From: JAVBLV01 sp031553195
GTDB lineage: Bacteria; Bacteroidota; Bacteroidia; Bacteroidales; P3
Length of the DNA stretch: 64,000 bases
Reading direction: 5' to 3'
NCBI GenBank assembly: GCA_031553195.1
Contig: JAVBLV010000023.1
Coordinates: 4,757-68,756 of the forward strand
In this document: piece after piece, positions 44,571 through 53,768 of the stretch
Layout: each line of letters starts with the position of its first letter
Numbering within the stretch: position 1 is the first letter of the stretch
The notes under the pieces: generated by a model
Told to the model about the DNA's origin: nothing
The model's input: only the letters and a program-made list of their open reading frames with translations
The model's database searches: none
Made by a program: the position numbers and the translations under genes

Positions 44571-44600
44571 GTCTCCCCTTTGGGGAGATTTAGAGGGGCC
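44571..44600. repeat. CCCCTTTGGGG hairpin cassette
   Basis: TCTCCCC-TTT-GGGGAGA followed by TTTAGAGGGGCC. The same layout (TTCCCC, TTT, GGGGGAA, then AAAGGGGGCT) occurs at 61949-61976. The rest of the 44321-44709 gap shows no gene. Confidence 0.5.
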
Positions 44601-44709
44601 TATAAATTTTAAACACATGAAAGCCATTGAAAATCATCATGACAAATTATCCCTACGATATTGCTTAAACGCCTAATTCAATTATTCTTTAAATCTTGTT
44701 TTTATAACT

Positions 44710-45156
44710 ATGAGTATTTTAAATATATCTGACGAGGATTTTATGCGGGAAGCGCTAAAAGAAGCGCAAAAAGCGTTTCAATTGGGCGAAGTTCCCGTGG
44801 GAGCCGTCATTGTTTGTGAAAATCAGATCATTGCCCGGACTCATAATCTTACGGAACGGCTGGGAGATGTGACCGCTCATGCAGAAATGCAGGCTTTTAC
44901 TTCGGCAGCCGATTTCCTTGGCGGAAAGTATTTGCAGGAATGTACGCTTTACGTTACTTTGGAGCCTTGCGTAATGTGCGCCGGAGCTGCCTTTTGGACT
45001 CAAATAGGACGAGTTGTATATGGCGCGCATGATGAAAAACGGGGTTGTTCCCTTGTAGGAAAATCGTTATTTCATCCTAAAACAAGAGTTGTTTCAGGAA
45101 TTCTTGAAAAGGAATCCGCTGAATTGTTAAAGGCCTTTTTTGTAAAAAGAAGGTAA
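44710..45156 (+). CDS. tadA: tRNA-specific adenosine deaminase
   Basis: A 148-residue zinc deaminase that converts A34 to inosine in tRNA-Arg(ACG). Motifs are HAEMQAF (zinc histidine and proton-shuttle glutamate) and PCVMCAGA (two zinc cysteines), preceded by EVPVGAVIV. ATG start and length fit the family. It is followed by a ~520-bp gene-free gap. Confidence 0.96.
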   Translation: MSILNISDEDFMREALKEAQKAFQLGEVPVGAVIVCENQIIARTHNLTERLGDVTAHAEMQAFTSAADFLGGKYLQECTLYVTLEPCVMCAGAAFWTQIGRVVYGAHDEKRGCSLVGKSLFHPKTRVVSGILEKESAELLKAFFVKRR

Positions 45157-45543
45157 AATCATTTGATTGTTGATGCGTTAAATAAATTTGAATGTTCAAT
45201 TCAGGATGAAGCGGATTGTGTAATTCTCTGAAAATAGGTTGTAAGGCATATTTGTATTTGAATGGATTACTATATTCAAAAATCGCTTGACTCAGTACGG
45301 GTGAAATTTTGGTTTATTATTCCTCCCCTCATCCTCTTTCGATCTTTGATATTTTCACCGAAATATTTTAGTTCTTCACCGAAATTATTCATTGATCCCT
45401 ATCAATCGTTGCGATGCGCCAAACAATATTAGTCTTAACGTTTGCGTAACCAAAACGATTGCAACATGGACTAAAGTTGAAAAACTGATTGTCCAATAAA
45501 ACGATAGGGAAAACGCGTAAAACTGATTTTTTTCCTTGATTTG
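45157..45543. other. Gene-free region, possible small RNA gene
   Basis: No protein frame is credible. A motif TTCACCGAAAT occurs twice about 26 bases apart (around 45355 and 45380). The region ends at a strong terminator hairpin ~390 bases from tadA, too far to be a simple tadA terminator, so an independent transcript is possible. No known RNA family was recognised. Confidence 0.3.
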
Positions 45544-45584
45544 AACGGATGACGCATGGGTATGTGCGTCATCCGTTTTATTTA
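45544..45584 (+). terminator. Strong intrinsic terminator before relA
   Basis: AACGGATGACGCA (45544-45556) pairs perfectly with TGCGTCATCCGTT (45565-45577) around an 8-nt loop, followed by a T-rich stretch. It ends the spacer upstream of the relA promoter. Confidence 0.75.
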
Positions 45585-45608
45585 ATAGGGGCTACAATCG
45601 ACATTTTC

Positions 45609-45638
45609 TATCTTTGTCAATCGGTTTTAGTAATTTTG
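45609..45638 (+). promoter_or_regulatory. Candidate promoter boxes of the RelA/SpoT gene
   Basis: Two full TAnnTTTG matches, TATCTTTG (45609-45616) and TAATTTTG (45631-45638), lie 63 and 41 bases before the ATG. Neither has a perfectly spaced TTG, so tandem starts are possible. Confidence 0.4.
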
Positions 45639-45679
45639 CCTGGTTTATTTGAATTTTTTTAAGAAGATTATATTTTTAA

Positions 45680-47923
45680 ATGCCTATGTATGTAATAGAT
45701 GAAGAAAAGGAGAGAAAACAAATTGTAAAAAAATACCGGCAACTTATTTCGGTTTTTCAGAAAGAGATCTCGCAAGAAGAAAAACGGATGATCCGAAAGG
45801 CGTTTACGATATCTTTAAAAGCGCATACAGGTATGCGGAGGCATTCGGGAGAGCCTTATATTTTTCATCCTTTGGAAGTGGCGCGTATTGCGGCCCAGGA
45901 AGTAGGCATGGGGCCTATTGCAGTTGTGTGTGCATTATTACATGACGTGGTGGAAGATACGGAATATACGCTGGAAGATATCCGGACTATTTTTGGCGAC
46001 ACCGTAGCGACGATTATCGATGGCTTGACGAAGATAGACGAAATTATGGAAAACAGTCCCATAGAATCTCTTCAGGCCGAAAATTACAAAAAGCTGGTAA
46101 TGGCAATGGCCGACGACGTCCGTGTTATTCTGTTAAAACTTTGCGATCGATTGCATAATATGCGGACTTTGGATGCCATGTCTCGCGACAAACAATTGGC
46201 TATTTCTTCCGAAACTATGTTTTTATATGTTCCGCTGGCGTATCGGTTGGGATTGTATTTAATAAAAAGCGAATTAGAAGAGCTTTCTATGAAATATACT
46301 CATCCTCAGGAGTATAATGATATAAAAAATAAATTAGAACAAACCCAGGTTGATAGAGAGGCGTATGTCAAAGAATTTATTGAACCCATATCAATAGAAT
46401 TGGCCCAAAAAGGATATGATTTTAATATAACCGGCCGTATAAAGTCGATCCCCTCTATTTGGGGAAAAATGAAAGATAAAAATATTGATTTTGAAGAAGT
46501 TTATGATGTTTTTGCCGTACGTATCATATTGAATGTTCCTTTAGAGACTGAAAAGGAGGATTGTTTTAAAGTATATTCTTTGGTTTCGCGTTTATACAGG
46601 CCTAATCCGGAACGTTTTAGAGATTGGGTTTCGATGCCGAAGACCAATGGGTACGAAGCTATTCATACAACCGTGATGGGAAATAAAGGTAAATGGGTTG
46701 AAGTTCAGATTCGCAGCAAGCGAATGGATGAAATTGCCGAAAAAGGTTTGGCTGCCCATTACCGCTATAAAGAAAGAAACATAGAAACGGTTGAAATGCC
46801 GGGTTTCGATAATTGGATTGAACAGGTTCGCGATATTATTGAAAATGCTTCTAATAGCGCATTGAAATTTGTGGACGATTTTAAACTGAATTTATATTCC
46901 GATCAGGTTACGGTCTTTACTCCTAAAGGAGATATGAAGACTTTGCCGAAAGGGGCTTGCGTTATTGATTTTGCTTTTTCTGTTCATACTGAATTAGGAA
47001 TGAGATGTATGGGCGCCAAGGTAAATTATCAGGTAGTTGCCAATAATTATATTTTGAAAAATGGCGATCAAGTTCAGATCATTACATCTAAAAAAACGGA
47101 GCCCGCCGAAGAATGGCTTGCTTGGGTAAAAACTTTATCTGCAAAAGAATCGATCATTAATTTTATACGCGAAAAACGCAAGTCGTTTAAAGATGCAGGT
47201 AGAGAAAAAATGTTGGGTTATTTCAGAGCATTGCATATCGATCCTTCTAAATCGAATATCCTGCAATTAAAAACGTTCTTAAAAATTAATAGCGATACGG
47301 ATTTGTATTACTATTTTGCAACAGATCAGATTGATTTGGAAAAAGTTCGCGTTTGTTTTAATAAAGTAGAAAAGCCCTCTCCCTGGATGATTTTTTTAAA
47401 GGGATTCATTCCGATTCCACATAAGAAATCATCGACTAAAACATTACGTGATAATTTGACAAATCAAGTGGATGCGGATCTGAACAGTATTTTCTGGGAT
47501 GAAAAAGATGAAAAACTGAAATACCAAATAGCTCCCTGTTGTAGGCCCGTTCCCGGAGACGATGTGGTGGGACTTGTTTCGGACAATGCGATTATTGTGC
47601 ATCGAAGCAATTGTGATACTGCCATTGAGGAAATGTCTAAATTTAAAAAACGAATTGTAAAGGCCAAATGGCCTAAAGACGAGGTATTGACTTTCTTAAC
47701 GGGTATAAAAATTTCGGGAATCGATAGGAAAGGACTTTTGCAAGATATGTTAAGAGTAATCACCAGCGAGTCGAACCTGAATATACGGGGACTTACTATG
47801 GAAGCAAGTCAGGGCGTTGTAAACGGCATTCTCATGATTTATGTCGTCAATACAAAAAAGCTGAATGAATTGATGCTAAAACTTCGTAAAATAGACGGGG
47901 TAGAGTCGATAGACAGGGTATAG
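45680..47923 (+). CDS. RelA/SpoT-type (p)ppGpp synthetase/hydrolase
   Basis: A 747-residue long RSH protein making and degrading the stringent-response alarmone. The hydrolase HD domain has RRHSGEPYIFHPLEVARI and CALLHDVVEDTEYT with the HD ligands intact, so hydrolysis is likely retained. The synthetase domain has RDWVSMPKTNGYEAIHTTV and WVEVQIRSKRMDEIAEKGLA. A TGS domain (VTVFTPKGDMKTLPKGACVI), a zinc-finger-like helical region with CCRPVPGDDVVG, and a C-terminal ACT domain follow. Length is typical of bifunctional Rel. Start at ATG 45680. Confidence 0.97.
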   Translation: MPMYVIDEEKERKQIVKKYRQLISVFQKEISQEEKRMIRKAFTISLKAHTGMRRHSGEPYIFHPLEVARIAAQEVGMGPIAVVCALLHDVVEDTEYTLEDIRTIFGDTVATIIDGLTKIDEIMENSPIESLQAENYKKLVMAMADDVRVILLKLCDRLHNMRTLDAMSRDKQLAISSETMFLYVPLAYRLGLYLIKSELEELSMKYTHPQEYNDIKNKLEQTQVDREAYVKEFIEPISIELAQKGYDFNITGRIKSIPSIWGKMKDKNIDFEEVYDVFAVRIILNVPLETEKEDCFKVYSLVSRLYRPNPERFRDWVSMPKTNGYEAIHTTVMGNKGKWVEVQIRSKRMDEIAEKGLAAHYRYKERNIETVEMPGFDNWIEQVRDIIENASNSALKFVDDFKLNLYSDQVTVFTPKGDMKTLPKGACVIDFAFSVHTELGMRCMGAKVNYQVVANNYILKNGDQVQIITSKKTEPAEEWLAWVKTLSAKESIINFIREKRKSFKDAGREKMLGYFRALHIDPSKSNILQLKTFLKINSDTDLYYYFATDQIDLEKVRVCFNKVEKPSPWMIFLKGFIPIPHKKSSTKTLRDNLTNQVDADLNSIFWDEKDEKLKYQIAPCCRPVPGDDVVGLVSDNAIIVHRSNCDTAIEEMSKFKKRIVKAKWPKDEVLTFLTGIKISGIDRKGLLQDMLRVITSESNLNIRGLTMEASQGVVNGILMIYVVNTKKLNELMLKLRKIDGVESIDRV

Positions 47924-47967
47924 TATAGTTAGGTTGAGGGCGGCGAATTTTCATAAATTCAATTCTC

Positions 47968-49080
47968 ATGCTAAAATATTTGATAGAAAAGGAATTTAAG
48001 CAAATCTTTCGCGATTCGTTCATGCCGAAGATTATCATTGGCTTTCCGCTTATGGTAATGTTGGTAATGCCTTGGGCATTGACTATGGATTTGAAAAACG
48101 TTAAGGTTAGCTTGGTCGATAACGATCATAGTCCGTATTCTACGCGTTTAGTTGAAAAAATCCGCCATTCCGGTTATTTCCAATTAACAAATATATCAGG
48201 CACATATGTAAACGCCCTTAGAAGCGTTGAGTCAGGCAATGCCGATCTGATACTTGCCATTCCCTACGGATTTCAAAAAAATTTAGCGCAAGGAAATACT
48301 TCCCAAGTAATGATAGCGGCTAATTCCATCAATAATACGAAAGGCGGATTGGGCAGCGCTTATTTGGTTTCTATTTTAAATGATTTTTCGAACGAAATAC
48401 GCTCGGACTGGGTGCAAGCTTCGCAAAAAGGTAATTTACCTACCATTGAAATCAGTACGCAAAATCGCTTTAATCCTCATCTGAACTATAAGGTATTTAT
48501 GATACCGGCTTTAATGGGAATGCTATTAACAATGCTCTGCGGTTTTTTGCCCGCTTTGAATATTGTCAGCGAGAAAGAAAAAGGAACCATAGAACAAATT
48601 AATGTTACGCCGGTTAGTAAATTCACCTTTATTATGGGAAAATTAATTCCCTACTGGATAATCGGGTTTATTGTTCTTACCCTATGTTTTACTTTGGCTG
48701 CATTGATTTATGGTTTAATACCCCAAAGTTATATTACCATCTATTTGTTTGCCGCCATTTATATTTTATTGGTTTCGGGAATTGGCTTGGTGATATCCAA
48801 CTACTCGGCTACCATGCAACAAGCTATGTTTGTAATGTTTTTTTTCTTGATTGTTTTCATTCTTATCAGCGGATTGTTTACTCCCATAAGCAGCATGCCC
48901 CAATGGGCGCAGGTTGTAACCTATTTTAATCCGTTGCGTTATTTTATGGAAGCCATGAGGATGGTTTTTCTGAAGGGAAGCGGCATTATTCAATTGCTGC
49001 CTCAATTACTTGCTTTGATAGGGTTTGCAGTTGCTTTTAATTTCTGGGCAGTGTTAAGTTATAAGAAGAAAGGCGCTTAA
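47968..49080 (+). CDS. ABC-2 type transporter permease (YhhJ/YbhR-like)
   Basis: A 370-residue inner-membrane protein. One N-terminal transmembrane helix (IIIGFPLMVMLVMPWALTM) precedes a ~140-residue periplasmic domain (VSLVDNDHSPYSTRLVEKI). A block of five to six helices follows, containing EKEKGTIEQINVTPVSKFTF, a conserved coupling segment, and the motif ISSMPQWAQVVTYFNPLRYF. Such permeases usually pair with an HlyD-type protein, an ATPase and often a second permease, for efflux. None is adjacent here. The start ATG at 47968 follows relA by 44 bp. Confidence 0.93.
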   Translation: MLKYLIEKEFKQIFRDSFMPKIIIGFPLMVMLVMPWALTMDLKNVKVSLVDNDHSPYSTRLVEKIRHSGYFQLTNISGTYVNALRSVESGNADLILAIPYGFQKNLAQGNTSQVMIAANSINNTKGGLGSAYLVSILNDFSNEIRSDWVQASQKGNLPTIEISTQNRFNPHLNYKVFMIPALMGMLLTMLCGFLPALNIVSEKEKGTIEQINVTPVSKFTFIMGKLIPYWIIGFIVLTLCFTLAALIYGLIPQSYITIYLFAAIYILLVSGIGLVISNYSATMQQAMFVMFFFLIVFILISGLFTPISSMPQWAQVVTYFNPLRYFMEAMRMVFLKGSGIIQLLPQLLALIGFAVAFNFWAVLSYKKKGA

Positions 49081-49099
49081 AATAAAAAATTCAAATAGA

Positions 49100-50872
49100 A
49101 TGATTAAATGGCAAAGAATCCTTGTTATCGTAGCGGTTCCTATACTCTGGTCGTTTTTGATATATTTTTTATATCCCCCTATCTTAAAACTTGCTGAACG
49201 CATTCGGGATAGTTTTCAATACAGATCTTCCATATCTTTGGAATCTGACTCCATATGGAAAGGCGCTGTCTTTCCGCAAACAACCCGTTTAGATGAGTTT
49301 AATGAAACAGGACGCACGTATTATTTTATCAAGATATGGGGAATTTTGAAATATTATCCCTTTCAAGATCCGAAAAAAGATGTAGACAAACAGTTTCTAA
49401 CATTCTATCCTCAAATTGAACAAGCTACATCAAAAGCATTGTATAATAAACTGCTTGAAGAGTTGGTATTATCAACGTACGATATTCATTATTCATCGAA
49501 ACGGGAAATTCCCGGTATTCTATCTTTTCTGGAAAAAGATTCCCTGTACTTTTCAAAACAGTTAACAGATTACGTAGGTAAATTGTGCGCTAATAATAGG
49601 GGAACTTCATCGGAATATTTGAAGCAAAACCATTTGGGAATTTTAAAAAGTAAAACATCAATAAAAGCCTCGAATGATTTTCCAAATGAAGTATTAAGAG
49701 TCTGGGGATTGGCCGATTATTGGAATTTTATCCATTATTTTTATGTTTATAGAGACTTAATTTCCTCAAATTGGGATGAAATACTTTATGCCGCTATTCC
49801 CGGATTTAAAGAGTCGGCGAGTAAAAAGGAGTATGCAATGACAATACTCCGGCTGACATCAAAACTGGACGATTGCCATTCTATGACGTGGAGCGAAGAT
49901 GAAACAATCGATAAAGAAGTTTTTGGAGAATATGTTCCTAATTTTCGAATGACAAAAATAGACAGTACATTTATTGTCAAAACTATTCGCAATCCGGAAT
50001 GGAATGATCATTCAATACGCGCAGGAGATATTATACTTAAAATTAATGGAATTTCCGTAAAATACCTGTTTGACAGTCTCTCGGATTTTCTATCTTCAAC
50101 GAATAAATGGACGCAACAACGAAATGTAAACCCTTATATCCTCTCTTCTCTCAAGCCGCGAAATCTTATCACATTTAAAAGAGATTCCATTGCCGGTTCG
50201 CTATTTATCAATTTCCGGAACTATAAAAGCTATCATTCATATCAATACAGTATTCAAAAGCGAAAGAAAAAGAGAGTGAATGTAAAGATTCATCAAAAAA
50301 ATATTGCTTATCTCCATATAGATGATTTGTATGTGGATAATTTCGATAAGAATATGGAAATTATCCGGAAGTATGACAAGTTGATTCTTGATATTCGTTC
50401 TTATCCTAATGGCGGAGTTTCAATGAAATTGATGAAAGAGGCGTTGCCTCCCGGAACCCCTTTTTTCAAAAGTATCTATGCGGATATTACATGTCCCGGA
50501 AGGTTTAAAATGAGTGATGGATTTAAAATAGGGAAAAAGAATATTTTCCAAAACAAACAAGTCGTTATTCTTGTCGACGAAAATACCCAGAGCGAGGCCG
50601 AGTTCCTTGTAATGGCATTGCAACAACATCCGAATGTAACTGTAATTGGCAATGTAACTGCAGGCAGCGATGGCAATGTAACCTATTTTACTTTTCCCGG
50701 TAATATAAAAACTTCATTCACCGGAATAGGTATTGTATATCCCGATGGCGCGCAAACGCAGCAATGTGGAATCGAAAAAGATAAAACAATAGAACCGACG
50801 ATTCAAAGTATTAAAAATAATCAAGATTTAATTCTGGAAAAAGCAATAAAATTTCTAACCAAAGGTAAATAG
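49100..50872 (+). CDS. S41 family (C-terminal processing) peptidase
   Basis: A 590-residue envelope protease with an N-terminal membrane anchor (ILVIVAVPILWSFLIYFLY). An N-terminal helical domain precedes a PDZ-like region (DHSIRAGDIILKINGISV) and the S41 catalytic domain: LDIRSYPNGG, then VVILVDENTQSEAEF with the serine near residue 498, and GNVTAGSDGNVTYF. It ends with IVYPDGAQTQQCGIEKDKTI, a substrate-side loop. S41 proteases trim C-termini of periplasmic or exported proteins. It lies 20 bp after the permease gene, suggesting co-transcription. Confidence 0.93.
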   Translation: MIKWQRILVIVAVPILWSFLIYFLYPPILKLAERIRDSFQYRSSISLESDSIWKGAVFPQTTRLDEFNETGRTYYFIKIWGILKYYPFQDPKKDVDKQFLTFYPQIEQATSKALYNKLLEELVLSTYDIHYSSKREIPGILSFLEKDSLYFSKQLTDYVGKLCANNRGTSSEYLKQNHLGILKSKTSIKASNDFPNEVLRVWGLADYWNFIHYFYVYRDLISSNWDEILYAAIPGFKESASKKEYAMTILRLTSKLDDCHSMTWSEDETIDKEVFGEYVPNFRMTKIDSTFIVKTIRNPEWNDHSIRAGDIILKINGISVKYLFDSLSDFLSSTNKWTQQRNVNPYILSSLKPRNLITFKRDSIAGSLFINFRNYKSYHSYQYSIQKRKKKRVNVKIHQKNIAYLHIDDLYVDNFDKNMEIIRKYDKLILDIRSYPNGGVSMKLMKEALPPGTPFFKSIYADITCPGRFKMSDGFKIGKKNIFQNKQVVILVDENTQSEAEFLVMALQQHPNVTVIGNVTAGSDGNVTYFTFPGNIKTSFTGIGIVYPDGAQTQQCGIEKDKTIEPTIQSIKNNQDLILEKAIKFLTKGK

Positions 50873-50924
50873 GAAATACTTTAACGCTGCGTTTCATGAA
50901 TTGAAAGATGAAGGATTATTTCTG

Positions 50925-51086
50925 AGAGGTTGTTTAAAAATTTTTCTATGAAGTATTTTGAGTCTAAAAATGCGCTTTTTTGTCGGAATTTTTACCCAAT
51001 AGCGCTACTATTCTTGAAAAATCCCGCCTGCAAAATGGCTATTTTTATCTCTCAAAATCTTTTCTATAAAAATTTAAACGACCTCT
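50925..51086 (+). repeat. Dispersed imperfect-palindrome element, copy 5
   Basis: A complete 162-bp copy from AGAGGTTGTTTAAAAATTTT to AATTTAAACGACCTCT. It differs from copy 2 (6316-6475) at only a handful of positions. It sits between the S41 gene and the btuB promoter, about 50 bases before the -33 element. Its two arms align along most of their length, so either strand can fold into a long bulged hairpin. Confidence 0.88.
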
Positions 51087-51137
51087 AAGTATTGCCCTAT
51101 TCTCCCAGACGTCTCATGTCATAAATATGTTAAATCA

Positions 51138-51168
51138 TTTGTTGTTTTATCAAAAATATGTATATTTG
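51138..51168 (+). promoter_or_regulatory. Promoter of the cobalamin riboswitch/btuB transcript
   Basis: TTTG (51138-51141), 19 bases, then TATATTTG (51161-51168) fits the Bacteroidota consensus very well. Transcription would begin near 51175, right at the start of the riboswitch. Confidence 0.7.
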
Positions 51169-51175
51169 CATCTGC

Positions 51176-51425
51176 TTTGGTTTCAGTCCTTTTATTCTAA
51201 AAGGCTGATGAAAAGGGAATCAGGTGAAAGTCCTGAACAGTCCCGCTGCTGTAAGCTCTTTATAGCGTTTTAAATAAAATCCATTGCCACTGATTTATCG
51301 GGTGGGGAATTGAGAATGGAAAATGGAGAGTGAATAAAAAAACTTTCAACTTTCAACTTTCAACTTTCAACTAATATCGGGAAGGCGTTTAAAACGAGAG
51401 TAAGTCAGAAGACCTGCCTGAGCAT
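51176..51425 (+). ncRNA. Cobalamin (AdoCbl) riboswitch
   Basis: The B12-box core is clear: AAAGGGAATCAGGTGAAAGTCC, here split as AAAGGGAA, CAGGTGAAAGTCCTG, ACAGTCCCGCTGCTGTAA, and the 3' part AGTCAGAAGACCTGCC at about 51402-51419. In the peripheral extension CGTTTTAAA (near 51266) pairs with TTTAAAACG (near 51388), enclosing a variable loop. That loop contains four copies of the heptamer CTTTCAA (51343-51370), unusual for a riboswitch. The aptamer precedes the btuB-like ATG by ~140 bases, so B12 binding probably blocks its translation or transcription. Confidence 0.93.
51343..51370 (+). repeat. Heptamer tandem repeat inside the riboswitch
   Basis: Four exact tandem copies of CTTTCAA lie in the variable peripheral loop of the cobalamin aptamer. 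They follow a purine-rich run, GAATGGAAAATGGAGAGTG. Copy-number change here could alter folding without touching the core. Confidence 0.85.
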
Positions 51426-51562
51426 TGAATTAATAAAGCTTTCGAGGATAGAGCTTGAAAATCAACGCGCAAAATTTTACCCTTTGGTAGTTTCGGCGTA
51501 CTGTTTTTTACTCAATGTTATTGGAAGCTATTTGATTGACCTTAAATCAAGTGGTTTTACAA

Positions 51563-53650
51563 ATGTATCAATTAAAAGAATATCGTCTTTTTACACTATT
51601 CGCTAAATGCAGATTGGAAGTATTTTGCTTCTCCCTGTACTTGGTTTTAGGAGGATGTCATTCATTTGCCCAAAATAACGATACAATTCCGCTTCGCAAA
51701 AAGAATCAGTCAGATTCTATTAAATCATATGAATTAAAGGGAGTTACCATATCGGATATTCAAGAAAAACCAATAAGCCTTTCCTTAGCGCCCTTACAAA
51801 AACTGAGTTCATCGGAATTAGAAACACAAGGCGCCTTGCAATTGTCCGACGCCGTAAAACAATTTTCGGGAACAATCATTAAAGATTATGGCGGTATCGG
51901 AGGACTTAAAACCATTTCGGTGCGAAGTTTGGGAAGCCAGAATACGCTTGTTGCTTACGATGGCATAACCCTATCCGATTGCCAGAACGGACAAGTAGAT
52001 TTGGGAAAATTCACATTAGAGAACGTAGCCTATATCAGCCTTGTTAACGGACAAGACGACAATATCCTACAAACGGCCAGGGCGTTTTCTTTATCAAGTC
52101 TGCTTAATATTCAAAGTAAAACGCCGGTATTTGAACAACAAAAACCGTTCAATTTGCTTATAGGGGCTAAAGCAGGTTCTTTCGGACTGTTTAATCCCCT
52201 CCTAATTATCGAAAACCGTATTTCAAATAAGGTCTCATTATCATTCAACGTAAATTGGTTACAGTCTACAGGAGATTACCCGTTTACGATACGATACGGT
52301 TCTAAGAACGATAGCGTTTCGAGCGAGACGCGGCAAAATTCGGACATAAAGTCGCTAAGTCTGGAAGCCAATGCTTTTATTCAACTTACGCCAAAGCAAA
52401 AGCTGAATGTCAAAGCAAATTATTACGATTCGGAACGCGGATTACCGGGCGCTGTCGTTTTTTATACTTCTAATAGTTTGCAACGCTTATGGGATCGTAA
52501 TTTTTTCATACAGGCAAATTATGCCAATACATTAAGTCAGAAATTTCTTTTCCGCGTAGATGCAAAATATTCGAATGTTTATACTCATTATTTAGACCCT
52601 TATTATTTGTTGAATGCGGATAAAAAACTCGACGAAGAATTCAGGCAGAATGAATACTATTTGTCAGAGGCAATACAATACAATATCTTTAAACCATTTT
52701 CCATTTCATGGGCAAATGACTTTTTTGTTAACAGGCTTCATTCTAATCTCAATAAATATAACGAACCGGAACGTTATTCCTGGTTAAGCGCGCTTAATGC
52801 AAAATACGACATTAAACGCTTACAAATCCTGGCAAGCTTGCTTTCCACGCAAATAAACGAACATACCAATCAGGATCATACCGAGAAACAGTATCATCAA
52901 CTGACTCCATTTGCCGGCGTTACTTACAAAATATTCAAAAAAGAAAACCTAAGACTACGGTATTTTTACAAGCAAAATTATAGAGTCCCAAATTTCAATG
53001 AATTGTACTATAACAATATCGGAAATCCCGACCTGAGACCGGAGAAAACCAATCAGCAAAATGTGGGCATTACCTATTCTGCTTCTTTTGGCTCTTTTGC
53101 ACCTCTGGTTTTGTTTACTGCCGACGGTTATTACAATAATGTAAACGATAAAATTATAGCCGTGCCGCGACAAAATCTTTTTGTATGGTCTATGCAAAAT
53201 ATCGGAAAAGTACAAAGCACAGGAATTGATATTGTTCTTGAATCCCACTTTCAACTGTATGCAGAAATGAAATTAATCGCTTCAGGAAACTATGGCTATC
53301 AGCAATCATTAGATAAAAGTAATTCTAAACAAAAGACGTATGATAATCAAATTCCATATACGCCTGTCCATTCGGGGAATTTGAACATATCATTTTTGAA
53401 TCCATGGGTCGATTTTAATTATAATATATTTTTTTGCGGTACGCGATACACGGGAGTTAATACTAAGACCAACGAATTAGAAGCATATACCGAACACAAT
53501 GTAACATTAAGTAAGCAACTTAAAATTAAACGAGTATTGGTAAAATTACAAGCGCAGGTCTTGAACTTATTCGATACGGAGTATGAGGTAGTAAACTATT
53601 ACCCTATGCCGGGACGTAATTACCGGATTGGAATAACAGCTTCGTATTAA
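51563..53650 (+). CDS. btuB: TonB-dependent outer-membrane cobalamin receptor, BtuB-like
   Basis: A 695-residue receptor from the ATG at 51563; a TTG at 51536 is less likely. The signal peptide is followed by a plug domain: a TonB-box-like SYELKGVTISD, LQLSDAVKQFSGTIIKDYGG, VRSLGSQNTLVAYDGITLSD. The 22-strand barrel ends with GRNYRIGITASY. The upstream cobalamin riboswitch and the downstream BtuG-like lipoprotein identify corrinoid as the substrate. B12 would serve the methylmalonyl-CoA mutase that feeds the mmd operon at 32 kb. Confidence 0.95.
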   Translation: MYQLKEYRLFTLFAKCRLEVFCFSLYLVLGGCHSFAQNNDTIPLRKKNQSDSIKSYELKGVTISDIQEKPISLSLAPLQKLSSSELETQGALQLSDAVKQFSGTIIKDYGGIGGLKTISVRSLGSQNTLVAYDGITLSDCQNGQVDLGKFTLENVAYISLVNGQDDNILQTARAFSLSSLLNIQSKTPVFEQQKPFNLLIGAKAGSFGLFNPLLIIENRISNKVSLSFNVNWLQSTGDYPFTIRYGSKNDSVSSETRQNSDIKSLSLEANAFIQLTPKQKLNVKANYYDSERGLPGAVVFYTSNSLQRLWDRNFFIQANYANTLSQKFLFRVDAKYSNVYTHYLDPYYLLNADKKLDEEFRQNEYYLSEAIQYNIFKPFSISWANDFFVNRLHSNLNKYNEPERYSWLSALNAKYDIKRLQILASLLSTQINEHTNQDHTEKQYHQLTPFAGVTYKIFKKENLRLRYFYKQNYRVPNFNELYYNNIGNPDLRPEKTNQQNVGITYSASFGSFAPLVLFTADGYYNNVNDKIIAVPRQNLFVWSMQNIGKVQSTGIDIVLESHFQLYAEMKLIASGNYGYQQSLDKSNSKQKTYDNQIPYTPVHSGNLNISFLNPWVDFNYNIFFCGTRYTGVNTKTNELEAYTEHNVTLSKQLKIKRVLVKLQAQVLNLFDTEYEVVNYYPMPGRNYRIGITASY

Positions 53651-53719
53651 TAAGTAATGAGTAAATAGGAGTTAGTAATTAGTCATGTCGTAAATTCAAA
53701 TAACGACTTATCTCTAAAA

Positions 53720-53727
53720 TATTTTTG
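53720..53727 (+). promoter_or_regulatory. Candidate -7 box before the BtuG-like gene
   Basis: TATTTTTG matches TAnnTTTG 42 bases before the ATG at 53769, so a second promoter may add to read-through from btuB. No good -33 TTG was seen. Confidence 0.35.
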
Positions 53728-53768
53728 CATTGAAAATCAAATCAATAAACATATAAAAATCTATACAA

